Source: an uncultured Eubacteriales bacterium
Lineage (GTDB): Bacteria > Bacillota > Clostridia > Oscillospirales > Acutalibacteraceae
Direction of reading: 5' to 3'
Length of the DNA: 11,732 bases
NCBI GenBank assembly: GCA_900317215.1
Contig: ONFW01000085.1
Coordinates: 1 to 11,732, forward strand
In this document: positions 6,401 to 11,732 of the stretch, in pieces
Layout: each line of letters starts with the position of its first letter
Numbering within the stretch: position 1 is the stretch's first letter
Program-made: the position numbers and the translations under genes
Notes under the pieces: model-generated
Told to the model about the DNA's origin: nothing
Seen by the model: the letters and a program-made list of their open reading frames with translations, nothing else
Database searches by the model: none

Positions 6401-9267
6401 GGAATGACCAGACCGGATTCAGGTATCGAATCATATGACCCCGTGAAGGAGTTGATCTGATAGTTATCGTTCCACAGCAGCTCAAATTCAAAGTACGAGA
6501 GCGAAAGGTCCTTAAGCTCCTCTCCCTTGCTGCCGTCAGAATTTATGGCATACTTTTTGCCATTAATCAGATAATGCTCTTTGGTGCCGAGGATATACTC
6601 GCCGTTCTCGTTTATGTACGGCTCGACCCTATCCACAGTGACGATATTAACCGCCCCGGGAAAGAGGGTCTTGCCGTTGAGTACAGCGCTGCTGCTCAGT
6701 CTGCCTGCGTCATAGTTGTTTTGGCCGTCGTTAAAGGGCTTTTTGAGAGTCACTCTGCCTTTATAGCTTTCCGCAGTGATGCTGTCGGTCATATTTTTCC
6801 AGCTCAGCCTGATATCGGAGTCATAATCGTTGTCAAAGCCTGCTCCTATCCTGCCGACAGCATTTACAACACCGCCTTTGATAGTCACGGATCCGATGCC
6901 CATGGAGCCGCCGCCTATAGCAGCGCTGTTTTCTCCCTGCTCGGCTGTTACTGTGCCGCCGTTAATGGTAACATAACCGTTGCCATGGTAGCCGCCGCCT
7001 ATGCCTGCGCCGTCAGCTTTGCCGTATGCGGTTATCTGACCGCCGTTTATGGTTATCATTCCGCTGAAGCTGTGTGCCTGTGACCCGATAGCCGCAGCTC
7101 CGTCGTTAGGATCACAATGTGCTTCAAGCGCACCCGTGCCTTTCTTCTGACCGTATATTGTCAGTGTTGCGACGTTATCGTTTACCGTGATGCCTTTGTT
7201 AAGGGTCAGCTTGCAGCCGTCGCAAAGGATGATGTGAATGTCGCCCTTGCATTCTATGCGTTTGTCTATGGTAAGATTCTGTGTTACGGCGTACCAACCT
7301 GCTTCAAGCGTGGTCATATTTGCAGTGAGGGGCTTTGCCTCTGCGGTCTTTTCGCTGCCGTCCGCATCAATATACGGTACATCTCTTTCTGCGTTTCTTG
7401 TGTCGAATATCTCCGACTCCTTTTTGTTGCCTGCGGAATCGGTTATGACCGTCTGGAACTGGCAGTCGGGGTATTCGGAGAGGGTGAAGACGGCATACGG
7501 AACATAGCAGTTCGTCCAGAACCTGTCGCCGTTTTTACGGTACATGACAGTGCATTTTACAGCGCCTGTGGCACCGGTAGAAGAACAGTCTACATGAAGC
7601 ATTAGCTTGCCGGTACCGGCGTCCTTTTGTATAGTAAACTTGGTGTTGTTTTTCAGCTCGTCCTTCTCAAAGAAATATACTCTTACGGGCTTACTCTTGT
7701 TTTCATTTGTAGAAAACGCACTGTAATAGTGATCGTAGGCGATAGACTGATATGCCCATTTATCATGGACCTTTCTGTGTCTGAAAGTATAAAGACCGAA
7801 TTTTTCGGTAGAAAGGCTTTGGTTGCTCAGGTTAAAGCCGTTATAGCCCTCTGTTTTCCAATAATCGTACTCACCGTGACTGTTCTTGGAATAATACCCG
7901 TCCCATACAGTGAGTGAATTGGAAGCCACGAGCATATCGGTATTGCCGCCGGAAGCCTTGTATATAAAGCCTCTGTCGGACAGATAGTCCATAAGGGAGC
8001 TGTACTTTTTCGGATATGCCGAATTGATATAGTCCGGCATTTCATTTATCCTGGCAGCCGGAACATAGTAGTTGTTTTTAACTGCGTCCTGATATCTGGA
8101 GCGGGCGCTGTTGTTGAATGCATTGTGTGCGGCTGTACTGTCGCTGCCGTTGGTATTGACAACATATATTTCACCGACGTCAGGCTCAAGACCGGGCGCA
8201 TAGCTGCCAAGCTCCGGCTTGACGGGCTGCATGACGCTGCCCTTGTTGATGTAGGTATATCTGCTGTTCTGGTCGTTATACATATATCCGAGATAACGGG
8301 AGATAACGCTGTCTTCGCTGTGGATATTGAACATCTCCAGCGTTTGTGCGACCATTTCGTCTTCTAATTCCGTATCAAGGGACACAACGGAATAATACAT
8401 GCTTTTCTGTTTTGTAGAGAGCGCGTTAATTTCTTCATCGGAAAACCTTGAGATCTTAAGTGCCGCCTCCATACACTCGATCATTACAGAATAATCATAA
8501 AAATACTCACAAACTGCGCGCCTGATATACGGGGTCTCCCTGTCGTATACCTCACTTGAGAAGAGACACTTGGTTTTATAGTGGTCATACAGGACCTCAT
8601 AGATATCTCTTCCGTTCAGATCGGAGAAGGAGGTGCCTTTAAGCAAGCTTCTGGTAACAGCCATTTGATTGACGATATTATCGGTGCTTTTTGTCCAATC
8701 GCTGCTGCTGCCTATCTTTGAGGCTATTTCGACCAGCTTTTCGTTTTCGGTCAGATTTTTATTGCGCTTTATGCTTTCTATCTGTCTTGCAATAGTGTCA
8801 ACAGATGAGTGAAGAGTATCAAGACCCTTGCCGAAGCTGTTTGAGATAAGGGTATTATTGAACTCCTCGGTAACATATTCTCCGGTTGCGGCTATCTGCT
8901 TTTTTATATCTGTAAGCTGCTCGTTGATCTCATTTCTGAGCTCCTCCAGATCCTCCTTGCTGATGCCGTTTCCTTCGCCTTTTCCGCCGTCAAGGAAGCC
9001 TGTCAGGCCGAGGAACATATCGAGGGATTCGGTTACATAGCCTATCCACGGACAGAACGGCTTTAATGCGTCCTTGGCTACGGTAAAGATCATCTTTTCC
9101 TCCGCCTTGAGCATTTTCTTGTCCTGACCCGTTAGTTCACCTGACGCATAAACAACAGGCGAAGCGGTGCCGAGTGCAGTTGTAAGAGCGACTGTTCCCG
9201 AAGAAAACGCTGTCAGTGCAGAAAGAGCAATTGAGATCAGCTTTTTCTTTAACGAGTGTTTTCTCAT
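3466..9267 (-). CDS. Giant cell-wall-anchored multidomain surface protein, 1933 residues
   Basis: ATG at 9265-9267 follows AAAGGAGAGG. Domains in order: signal peptide 1-42 (KKK then a long hydrophobic core, cleavage near VYA-SG). A helical region 45-340 has a hydrophobic patch at 70-92 (PFCPWIGYVTE..., MFLGLTGFL) and a probable coiled coil at 102-170. An unrecognised Tyr-rich region covers about 345-630. A Gly-rich beta-helix-like region covers about 650-860, with repeated TINGG and IGGG turns. Three long units begin at EPYIN/D (near 882, 1229 and 1508), each with a BspA-like leucine-rich segment (IPKTFNGKK, NENITKINSNAF). HTYGEPEW-type Cys modules start near 1084, 1159, 1432 and 1707. The sorting signal is APKTG at 1897-1901, then a hydrophobic stretch and KKRRRNEDE. 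The protein is thus probably sortase-linked to peptidoglycan and may bind mucin, plant polymers or host proteins; the ligand is unknown. The gene stands alone behind its own promoter. Confidence 0.93.
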   Translation of the reverse strand: MRKHSLKKKLISIALSALTAFSSGTVALTTALGTASPVVYASGELTGQDKKMLKAEEKMIFTVAKDALKPFCPWIGYVTESLDMFLGLTGFLDGGKGEGNGISKEDLEELRNEINEQLTDIKKQIAATGEYVTEEFNNTLISNSFGKGLDTLHSSVDTIARQIESIKRNKNLTENEKLVEIASKIGSSSDWTKSTDNIVNQMAVTRSLLKGTSFSDLNGRDIYEVLYDHYKTKCLFSSEVYDRETPYIRRAVCEYFYDYSVMIECMEAALKISRFSDEEINALSTKQKSMYYSVVSLDTELEDEMVAQTLEMFNIHSEDSVISRYLGYMYNDQNSRYTYINKGSVMQPVKPELGSYAPGLEPDVGEIYVVNTNGSDSTAAHNAFNNSARSRYQDAVKNNYYVPAARINEMPDYINSAYPKKYSSLMDYLSDRGFIYKASGGNTDMLVASNSLTVWDGYYSKNSHGEYDYWKTEGYNGFNLSNQSLSTEKFGLYTFRHRKVHDKWAYQSIAYDHYYSAFSTNENKSKPVRVYFFEKDELKNNTKFTIQKDAGTGKLMLHVDCSSTGATGAVKCTVMYRKNGDRFWTNCYVPYAVFTLSEYPDCQFQTVITDSAGNKKESEIFDTRNAERDVPYIDADGSEKTAEAKPLTANMTTLEAGWYAVTQNLTIDKRIECKGDIHIILCDGCKLTLNKGITVNDNVATLTIYGQKKGTGALEAHCDPNDGAAAIGSQAHSFSGMITINGGQITAYGKADGAGIGGGYHGNGYVTINGGTVTAEQGENSAAIGGGSMGIGSVTIKGGVVNAVGRIGAGFDNDYDSDIRLSWKNMTDSITAESYKGRVTLKKPFNDGQNNYDAGRLSSSAVLNGKTLFPGAVNIVTVDRVEPYINENGEYILGTKEHYLINGKKYAINSDGSKGEELKDLSLSYFEFELLWNDNYQINSFTGSYDSIPESGLVIPKTFNGKKITALGKTKSFMNATGTIKPFTLVLNENITKINSNAFAMSSLTKVTGDTSNLSELGGSNAFAHVNSKGGYTLDIQLDRPTFISCGYNAFSGVYVTARIKHNVNFSVSSSDTNSIDYIFTDAHTYGEPEWTWADDYITATATFICSDERCKHKETVKATVKTTATKDETADKTTYTATVELDGKTFTDTKEQTKPHVHTYGEPVWTWADNLSSAKAIFTCTGCEETKSIDAAIEITEDTDKLIYTAIATLGENTYTDTKELLYVPEAEPYINEDGEYIPGNVKHYTSGDIKYAINQDGSIGGILKDATVSYFVFELLDTDEYRINYYTGSYEAMADRKLIIPKLYKGKKVTSLGSTDNNGFMNKATGTQNSFTLVLNENIKNIKSDAFNSSWVSEVSGDTSGLCEIEKRAFAYTNNKGWHQFHIKLDYAGKINIGESAFARLSVYSSLRHETTLSSTGNANSFKYSFTDDHIYGEPEWKWADDYSSATATFICSDERCKHKESIKASITKAEDADKIIYTATANLGGKTYTDTKETDQSPVYYPAAEPYIDDEGAYILGYIEHYEYKGRYYAVNADKTVGKEITDIWISYFEFELLSNDTYAIKWYKGPNKNLTEIVIPKTFKGKKVTTLGTDNLDLFIKKGRPQFVLVLNENITEIKQSAFNTVGVTKVTGDTSSLNKIGAYAFSWANKAGGNTLDITLTYPGNITVGDAIFNQTKVTLHISHATTFSSTEFRSKSVSFEFTDKHTYGEPEWIYGDDYFDVKARFTCTNPYCNHTEEVTTYFSGEYGDEGLSPIAVAKFEGKEYYEKKPVFSEETEDYIIEIYGLFRGILYAPASKIDGPDGFRVVFKDKDGNIIDSPEYIWVTKETAEDGIILEPDGNVRFTKLGEFHVQIRSADGKTDYSPWIAVRSFIGAGYGPDKEDEKSSTPAINPEADAPKTGDAASAGAVAAILLGSLTTALFLAKKRRRNEDE
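4886..4926 (-). repeat. 41-bp perfect direct repeat, copy 1 (partner 5930-5970)
   Basis: This stretch is identical base for base to 5930-5970 and encodes the Cys-containing core of a HTYGEPEW module (FICSDERCKH). Such identity between modules that differ elsewhere points to recent duplication or gene conversion. Confidence 0.85.
5930..5970 (-). repeat. 41-bp perfect direct repeat, copy 2 (partner 4886-4926)
   Basis: Identical to 4886-4926, about 1.04 kb away in the same orientation. Recombination between the two copies would remove one complete LRR plus Cys-module unit (1044 bases = 348 codons) and leave the frame intact. Confidence 0.85.
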
Positions 9268-9286
9268 AATATCCTCTCCTTTAATT

Positions 9287-9298
9287 TCACATTTGTGA
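9287..9298. promoter_or_regulatory. Inverted repeat in the leader of the giant gene
   Basis: TCACA (9287-9291) and TGTGA (9294-9298) form a perfect 5-bp inverted repeat around two bases. It lies about five bases upstream of the ribosome binding site (9277-9282, AAGGAG on the minus strand). It could be an operator half-site pair or a small RNA hairpin; short symmetry like this also occurs by chance. Confidence 0.3.
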
Positions 9299-9322
9299 CA
9301 GTGCGTTGATTATACAAGTGAT

Positions 9323-9335
9323 TAACCGTTGGTTA
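9323..9335. promoter_or_regulatory. Inverted repeat at the predicted transcription start of the giant gene
   Basis: TAACC (9323-9327) and GGTTA (9331-9335) flank GTT. It sits 3-15 bases downstream of the -10 box, over the predicted start of transcription. That is a classic position for a repressor operator. Only the symmetry is observed. Confidence 0.35.
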
Positions 9336-9337
9336 TC

Positions 9338-9366
9338 ATAATAGCACATAATGAACTGTTTGTCAA
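9338..9366 (-). promoter_or_regulatory. Strong sigma-A-type promoter of the giant surface protein gene
   Basis: On the minus strand a consensus TTGACA (9361-9366) is followed after 17 bases by TATTAT (9338-9343). This is the best promoter in the window and lies about 70 bases upstream of the ATG. It implies high or tightly repressed expression. Confidence 0.85.
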
Positions 9367-9442
9367 CAATAATAATAAATTAAGTTGCTTCCTTTTTGCC
9401 GCACAAACAGTCATGTCAACTCGTGAAAATGATTGAAATTTA

Positions 9443-10340
9443 TTGACATTTATGTGCAAAATCCGTAATGAAGAGGGTGAAATAGAGCAGCGTAATGTAG
9501 TTCAGCAGAGCGGTGTGTTCTACGATCTTTTGCCAAAGGGCGGAGAGATAGATCTTGACACTGTAGAGGTTTTTGCAGACAATACAGTTCTGAGAGATTC
9601 TCTTTACGATATTGAGACGATCAATAATTATCAGGACTCAGGAAGAACACTGCTTATAATAAAGATAAAAACGCTCCACAGACGCTCTTACAAAAATAGA
9701 AGGTGCAGGGGGCTTTGTTACCTCCAAGGTCACCTCAATGGCATCAATGCTTTATAATTGTTACAATCTGAAGGAGCTTTACATCAGCACGTGGGACACT
9801 TCAAAGGTCACCTCAATGGAATCAATGTTTTATAATTGCAATAATCTGAAGGAGCTTGATGTCAGCACATGGAATACCTCCAGTGTCACAAATATGGCAT
9901 AAATGTTTTACAACTGCAACAAGCTTACTGAGCTTGAGCCGATAAAGGGCTGGAACACCTCAAATGTTACAGCGATGAGTAGCATGTTCTATTACTGCAC
10001 AAGCCTAAAGAATATCGACCTCAGCCCATGGAACACTTCGGCGGTCCTGAATATGGACTCTATGTTTGCTAATTGTACAAGTCTTGAGTCTCTTGATATC
10101 AGCGGCTGGTCTACACTCTGGCTGTAGCAGTGTCAAAGTATGTTCTACTTCTGTAACAAGCTTATAACAATTTTTGTTTCGGATTGCTGGGATCTGACAA
10201 ATGCGACATACCACAATTCTATGTTTTATTACTGCAACAATATAATCGGACAGAACAACACGACCTACAACAACAGCTACACAGATAAGACCCGTGCGGT
10301 GATCGATACAGATTAGACCCCCGGCTACCTTTCCTATAAA
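9443..10340 (+). pseudogene. DUF285 / BspA-type repeat surface protein, decayed fragment
   Basis: Homologous coding begins near 9443 (LTFMCKIRNEEGEI...) without ribosome binding site or signal peptide, so the 5' end is missing. The frame shifts by one base in an A5 run at 9667-9671 and continues as KRSTDALTKIEGAGGF. From 9723 come 26-residue DUF285 repeats (SKVTSM.SM.YNC.NLKELYISTWDT), at least five in a row with a 78-bp period. Three in-frame stops break them: TAA 9900-9902, where the sister repeats have TCA; TAG 10125-10127; and TAG 10314-10316. After the last stop the same frame still reads TPGYLSYK, the usual end of such repeat arrays. No wall anchor follows. These proteins are normally secreted adhesion-type proteins. 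This copy cannot be expressed as one product. Confidence 0.88.
9726..10112 (+). repeat. 78-bp tandem coding repeats (DUF285 type)
   Basis: Five successive 26-codon units start near 9723, 9801, 9879, 9957 and 10035, and a weaker sixth follows. Units 1 and 2 are nearly identical in DNA (AAGGTCACCTCAATGG at 9726 and 9804). Conserved positions are V-T-x-M-x-S-M-F-Y-x-C, then L and W-N/D-T. Confidence 0.85.
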
Positions 10341-10791
10341 TCCGCCCGCACCGGACAAGCCGGAAATTACGCTGAAAAACACGGTTTTCCGCATTGGTGA
10401 CAGAGTTATGCAGACTAAGAACAGCGAAAATGTATCAAACGGCGAAACGGGATTTATTGCTGAGATAAAGAATGATGAAGATGATAACCAGCTTTGCGGG
10501 ATCATGTTTGACGGTAAGCCTGATGTACTGTGGTATTATCCGGAAGAAATGCAGAATATCACTCTTGCATACTCTATAACCATTCATAAGTCACAAGGGT
10601 CGGAGTACAAGTCCGTCATCATCCCGATGCTGAAAAGCTACTACATTATGCTGAAGCGCAATCTCCTTTACACCGCCGTCACCCGTGCCAAAAGCAAGGT
10701 GATAATCGTCGGTCAGGGACAGGCTGTCTATATGGCTGTCAGCAAGACCGAGACGGATATGAGAAACACTCAGCTTGGGAGAAGAATTTAA
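10336..10791 (+). pseudogene. recD2: RecD2-type helicase, C-terminal fragment
   Basis: From about 10336 the frame reads NPPAPDKPEITLKNTVFRIGDRVMQ in overlapping pieces, then a short beta-barrel-like segment, AYSITIHKSQGSEYKS (helicase motif V region) and LLYTAVTRAKSKVIIVG (motif VI), ending GRRI at TAA 10789-10791. This is the last ~150 residues of a SF1B RecD2 DNA helicase, whose full length is usually above 700. The ATP-binding Walker A and B motifs and all earlier parts are missing. The first ATG in frame, at 10408, has no ribosome binding site. The fragment is joined directly to the DUF285 pseudogene in a different frame. Its surviving frame has no internal stop, so the truncation may be recent. 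It cannot be a working helicase. Confidence 0.88.
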
Positions 10792-10800
10792 CAACGACAG

Positions 10801-10832
10801 CAGAGGAGAGAGTGATCTTTCCTCTGTTTTTT
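10801..10832 (+). terminator. Rho-independent terminator after the RecD2 fragment
   Basis: CAGAGGA (10801-10807) pairs with TCCTCTG (10820-10826), followed by six Ts (10827-10832). It lies ten bases after the stop codon, so it is probably the original terminator of the helicase gene and survived with its 3' end. Confidence 0.8.
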
Positions 10833-10864
10833 ATATATAATAATTCCCTCCACCGTGAAACTAA

Positions 10865-10892
10865 TAAAAAAGCCTACCCTTTCGGATAGACT
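10865..10892 (-). terminator. Terminator of the SUKH-family gene
   Basis: On the minus strand AGTCTATCC, a GAAA loop and GGGTAGGCT form a 9-bp stem with two G-U pairs, followed by TTTTTT. On the plus strand the same positions would be mismatches, so the hairpin works in the minus direction. It lies 50 bases after the stop of the gene. Confidence 0.85.
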
Positions 10893-10942
10893 TTTTCGAC
10901 AAGCTGTTCATATAGCTAATCCAATCGTAACAATAGGACACA

Positions 10943-11515
10943 TTATAAATATTTTTCAAGATCATCATATTGATTCATGGAATACTTTTTTATAAACTCA
11001 ACAAATGATTCTTCTATCCTATAAACAAATTTTCTGACATTTTCATAATTGAGTTCAAAATCTTCCTCATCAAAATCATCCTCGTTCAAATAACTCGGAA
11101 TATTTGCAATCTCAGCTTCATCATCGGGGTCAAAATATATAAACGAGTGATCAATCAATAAAACAGCAGGATCTCCATCCGTATTTTCATTAGTATCAAT
11201 GCAAACAACATTTCCTCCAACTGTAACAGCAAAAACAAAGATACCAAGCTCGGATAAAACAACCCCAGGAGCAAGTTCCGTATTTTCTGATAAAATATCA
11301 TCAATGCCAATCAATGTTATATTACTATTCAGAAAAGAAATATTATTTGGCTGGTAATCTTTATAAAAATCAATAAATTTATAGCATTTGTCGCCCACTA
11401 ATTCTCTCAAACTATCGAGTTGTTCTTCAGTTGTCGGAACAAAAAAGGCTTTAGACGTTTCATTGCTTTCAGATAGAGAAATTAAAATTTTTTCGGCTTC
11501 TTTCTGTAAAGACAT
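10943..11515 (-). CDS. SMI1/KNR4 (SUKH) family protein, possible toxin immunity protein
   Basis: I choose ATG at 11513-11515 (MSLQKEAEKILISLSE), preceded by AAAGGAAG at normal spacing. An upstream in-frame ATG at 11573 would add 20 residues but lacks a ribosome binding site. The product has 190 residues, is very acidic, and has no signal peptide. The SUKH pattern is visible: helix EQLDSLRELVGDKCYKFIDF (31-50), GIDDILSE (70-77), the hallmark strand pair GIFVFAVTVGGNVVCID (91-107), then DPAVLLIDHS (115-124), and a helical end (FVEFIKKYS). Many bacterial members neutralise polymorphic toxins, often nucleases, delivered by neighbours. No toxin gene is visible here, so it would be an orphan; the family also has other roles. 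Its A+T content is higher than that of the giant gene, consistent with a different origin. Confidence 0.82.
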   Translation of the reverse strand: MSLQKEAEKILISLSESNETSKAFFVPTTEEQLDSLRELVGDKCYKFIDFYKDYQPNNISFLNSNITLIGIDDILSENTELAPGVVLSELGIFVFAVTVGGNVVCIDTNENTDGDPAVLLIDHSFIYFDPDDEAEIANIPSYLNEDDFDEEDFELNYENVRKFVYRIEESFVEFIKKYSMNQYDDLEKYL

Positions 11516-11599
11516 TACTTTTTCTTCCTTTCTGAAAATATCTTTAATATCAACCAAATACACAAGCGAAAACATTCAAAATAATTTATAATACAATTT

Positions 11600-11629
11600 A
11601 AGGGCAGAAAGCCTGAGCCTTCTGCCCTT
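11600..11629 (-). terminator. Strong hairpin downstream of tRNA-Pro
   Basis: AAGGGCAGAA (11600-11609) and TTCTGCCCTT (11620-11629) form a perfect 10-bp stem with a 10-base loop, 8 bases after the tRNA 3' end. The T-run is poor (TTAAATT), so it may end tRNA transcripts only partly or act in their processing. I see no convincing separate promoter between it and the gene at 11515, so read-through from the tRNA may feed that gene. Confidence 0.65.
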
Positions 11630-11636
11630 ATACAAG

Positions 11637-11710
11637 TCGAGGTGACAGGATTTGAACCTGCGGCCTCTACGTCCCGAACGTAGCGCTCCACCAAACTGAG
11701 CTACACCTCG
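11637..11710 (-). tRNA. tRNA-Pro(CGG)
   Basis: The minus strand folds into a complete 74-base cloverleaf. The acceptor stem is CGAGGTG (11704-11710) with CACCTCG (11638-11644) plus discriminator A. The D stem is GCTC/GAGC. The anticodon stem is CTACG/CGTAG with loop TTCGGGA, giving anticodon CGG for the proline codon CCG. A 5-base variable loop and T arm GCAGG-TTCAAAT-CCTGT complete it. CCA is not encoded. Confidence 0.97.
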
Positions 11711-11732
11711 TTCTTAAATTAAGCCTTGAATA

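Noticed and set aside
6574..7605. Long plus-strand open frames opposite the giant gene (for example 6574-7083 and 7117-7605)
   Set aside because: They are antisense to well-supported domains, lack ribosome binding sites, and arise from the codon use of the giant gene.
9443..9471. TTGACA-N17-TAATGA as a promoter for the DUF285 pseudogene
   Set aside because: The spacing fits, but the bases are already part of the recognisable coding sequence (LTFMCKIRNE), so the match is probably chance.
10005..10505. Minus-strand 166-codon frame across the pseudogene/helicase junction
   Set aside because: It is antisense to recognisable DUF285 and RecD2 coding sequence and has no family signature.
11555..11600. 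Separate promoter for the SUKH-family gene
   Set aside because: The A+T-rich leader gives several weak partial matches (for example TTGTGT-N17-GATATT), none better than expected by chance.

Overview
The window looks like chromosomal DNA of a low-to-mid GC Gram-positive gut anaerobe, most likely a Ruminococcus-like member of the Oscillospiraceae. The grounds are strong AGGAGG-type ribosome binding sites, TTGACA/TATAAT-type promoters, a lipobox lipoprotein, a giant surface protein ending in a PKTG / hydrophobic / Lys-Arg sorting signal, and BspA/DUF285-type repeats. The assignment rests on sequence style and protein families; no search was possible.

Layout. (1) 1-465, minus: the 5' part of a single-pass membrane protein of anti-sigma-factor / DUF4367-like type, running off the window edge. 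(2) 466-946: a divergent control region with one promoter each way (minus 612-640, plus 692-720), an inverted repeat between them, and a short ORF plus hairpin in each leader. (3) 947-3245, plus: a probable two-gene operon. It encodes a small acidic protein of unknown function, whose 3' side carries a possible decayed extension, and a lipoprotein with internalin-like leucine-rich repeats and a transglutaminase-like Cys-His-Asp domain. Two tandem terminators follow. (4) 3466-9267, minus: a 1933-residue cell-wall protein with a signal peptide, a long helical N-terminal region, a Gly-rich beta-helix-like region, three BspA-like LRR units alternating with Cys-containing HTYGEPEW modules, and a C-terminal wall anchor. 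It has its own strong promoter at 9338-9366. (5) 9443-10791, plus: gene debris. A DUF285-repeat surface-protein pseudogene with one frameshift and three in-frame stops is joined at about 10336-10342 to the last ~150 codons of a RecD2-type helicase. (6) 10943-11515, minus: a SMI1/KNR4 (SUKH) family protein, a type often acting as toxin immunity, here without a visible toxin. (7) 11637-11710, minus: tRNA-Pro(CGG).

Taken together, this is an accessory region specialised in surface and adhesion proteins. The intact genes (LRR-transglutaminase lipoprotein and giant wall protein) converge on a terminator region at 3289-3397. The segment between the giant gene's promoter and the tRNA holds truncated genes and an orphan immunity-like gene, which fits a rearrangement or insertion hotspot beside a tRNA. 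The least explained parts are the leader upstream of 947, the N-terminal ~630 residues of the giant protein, and the pseudogene/helicase chimera.
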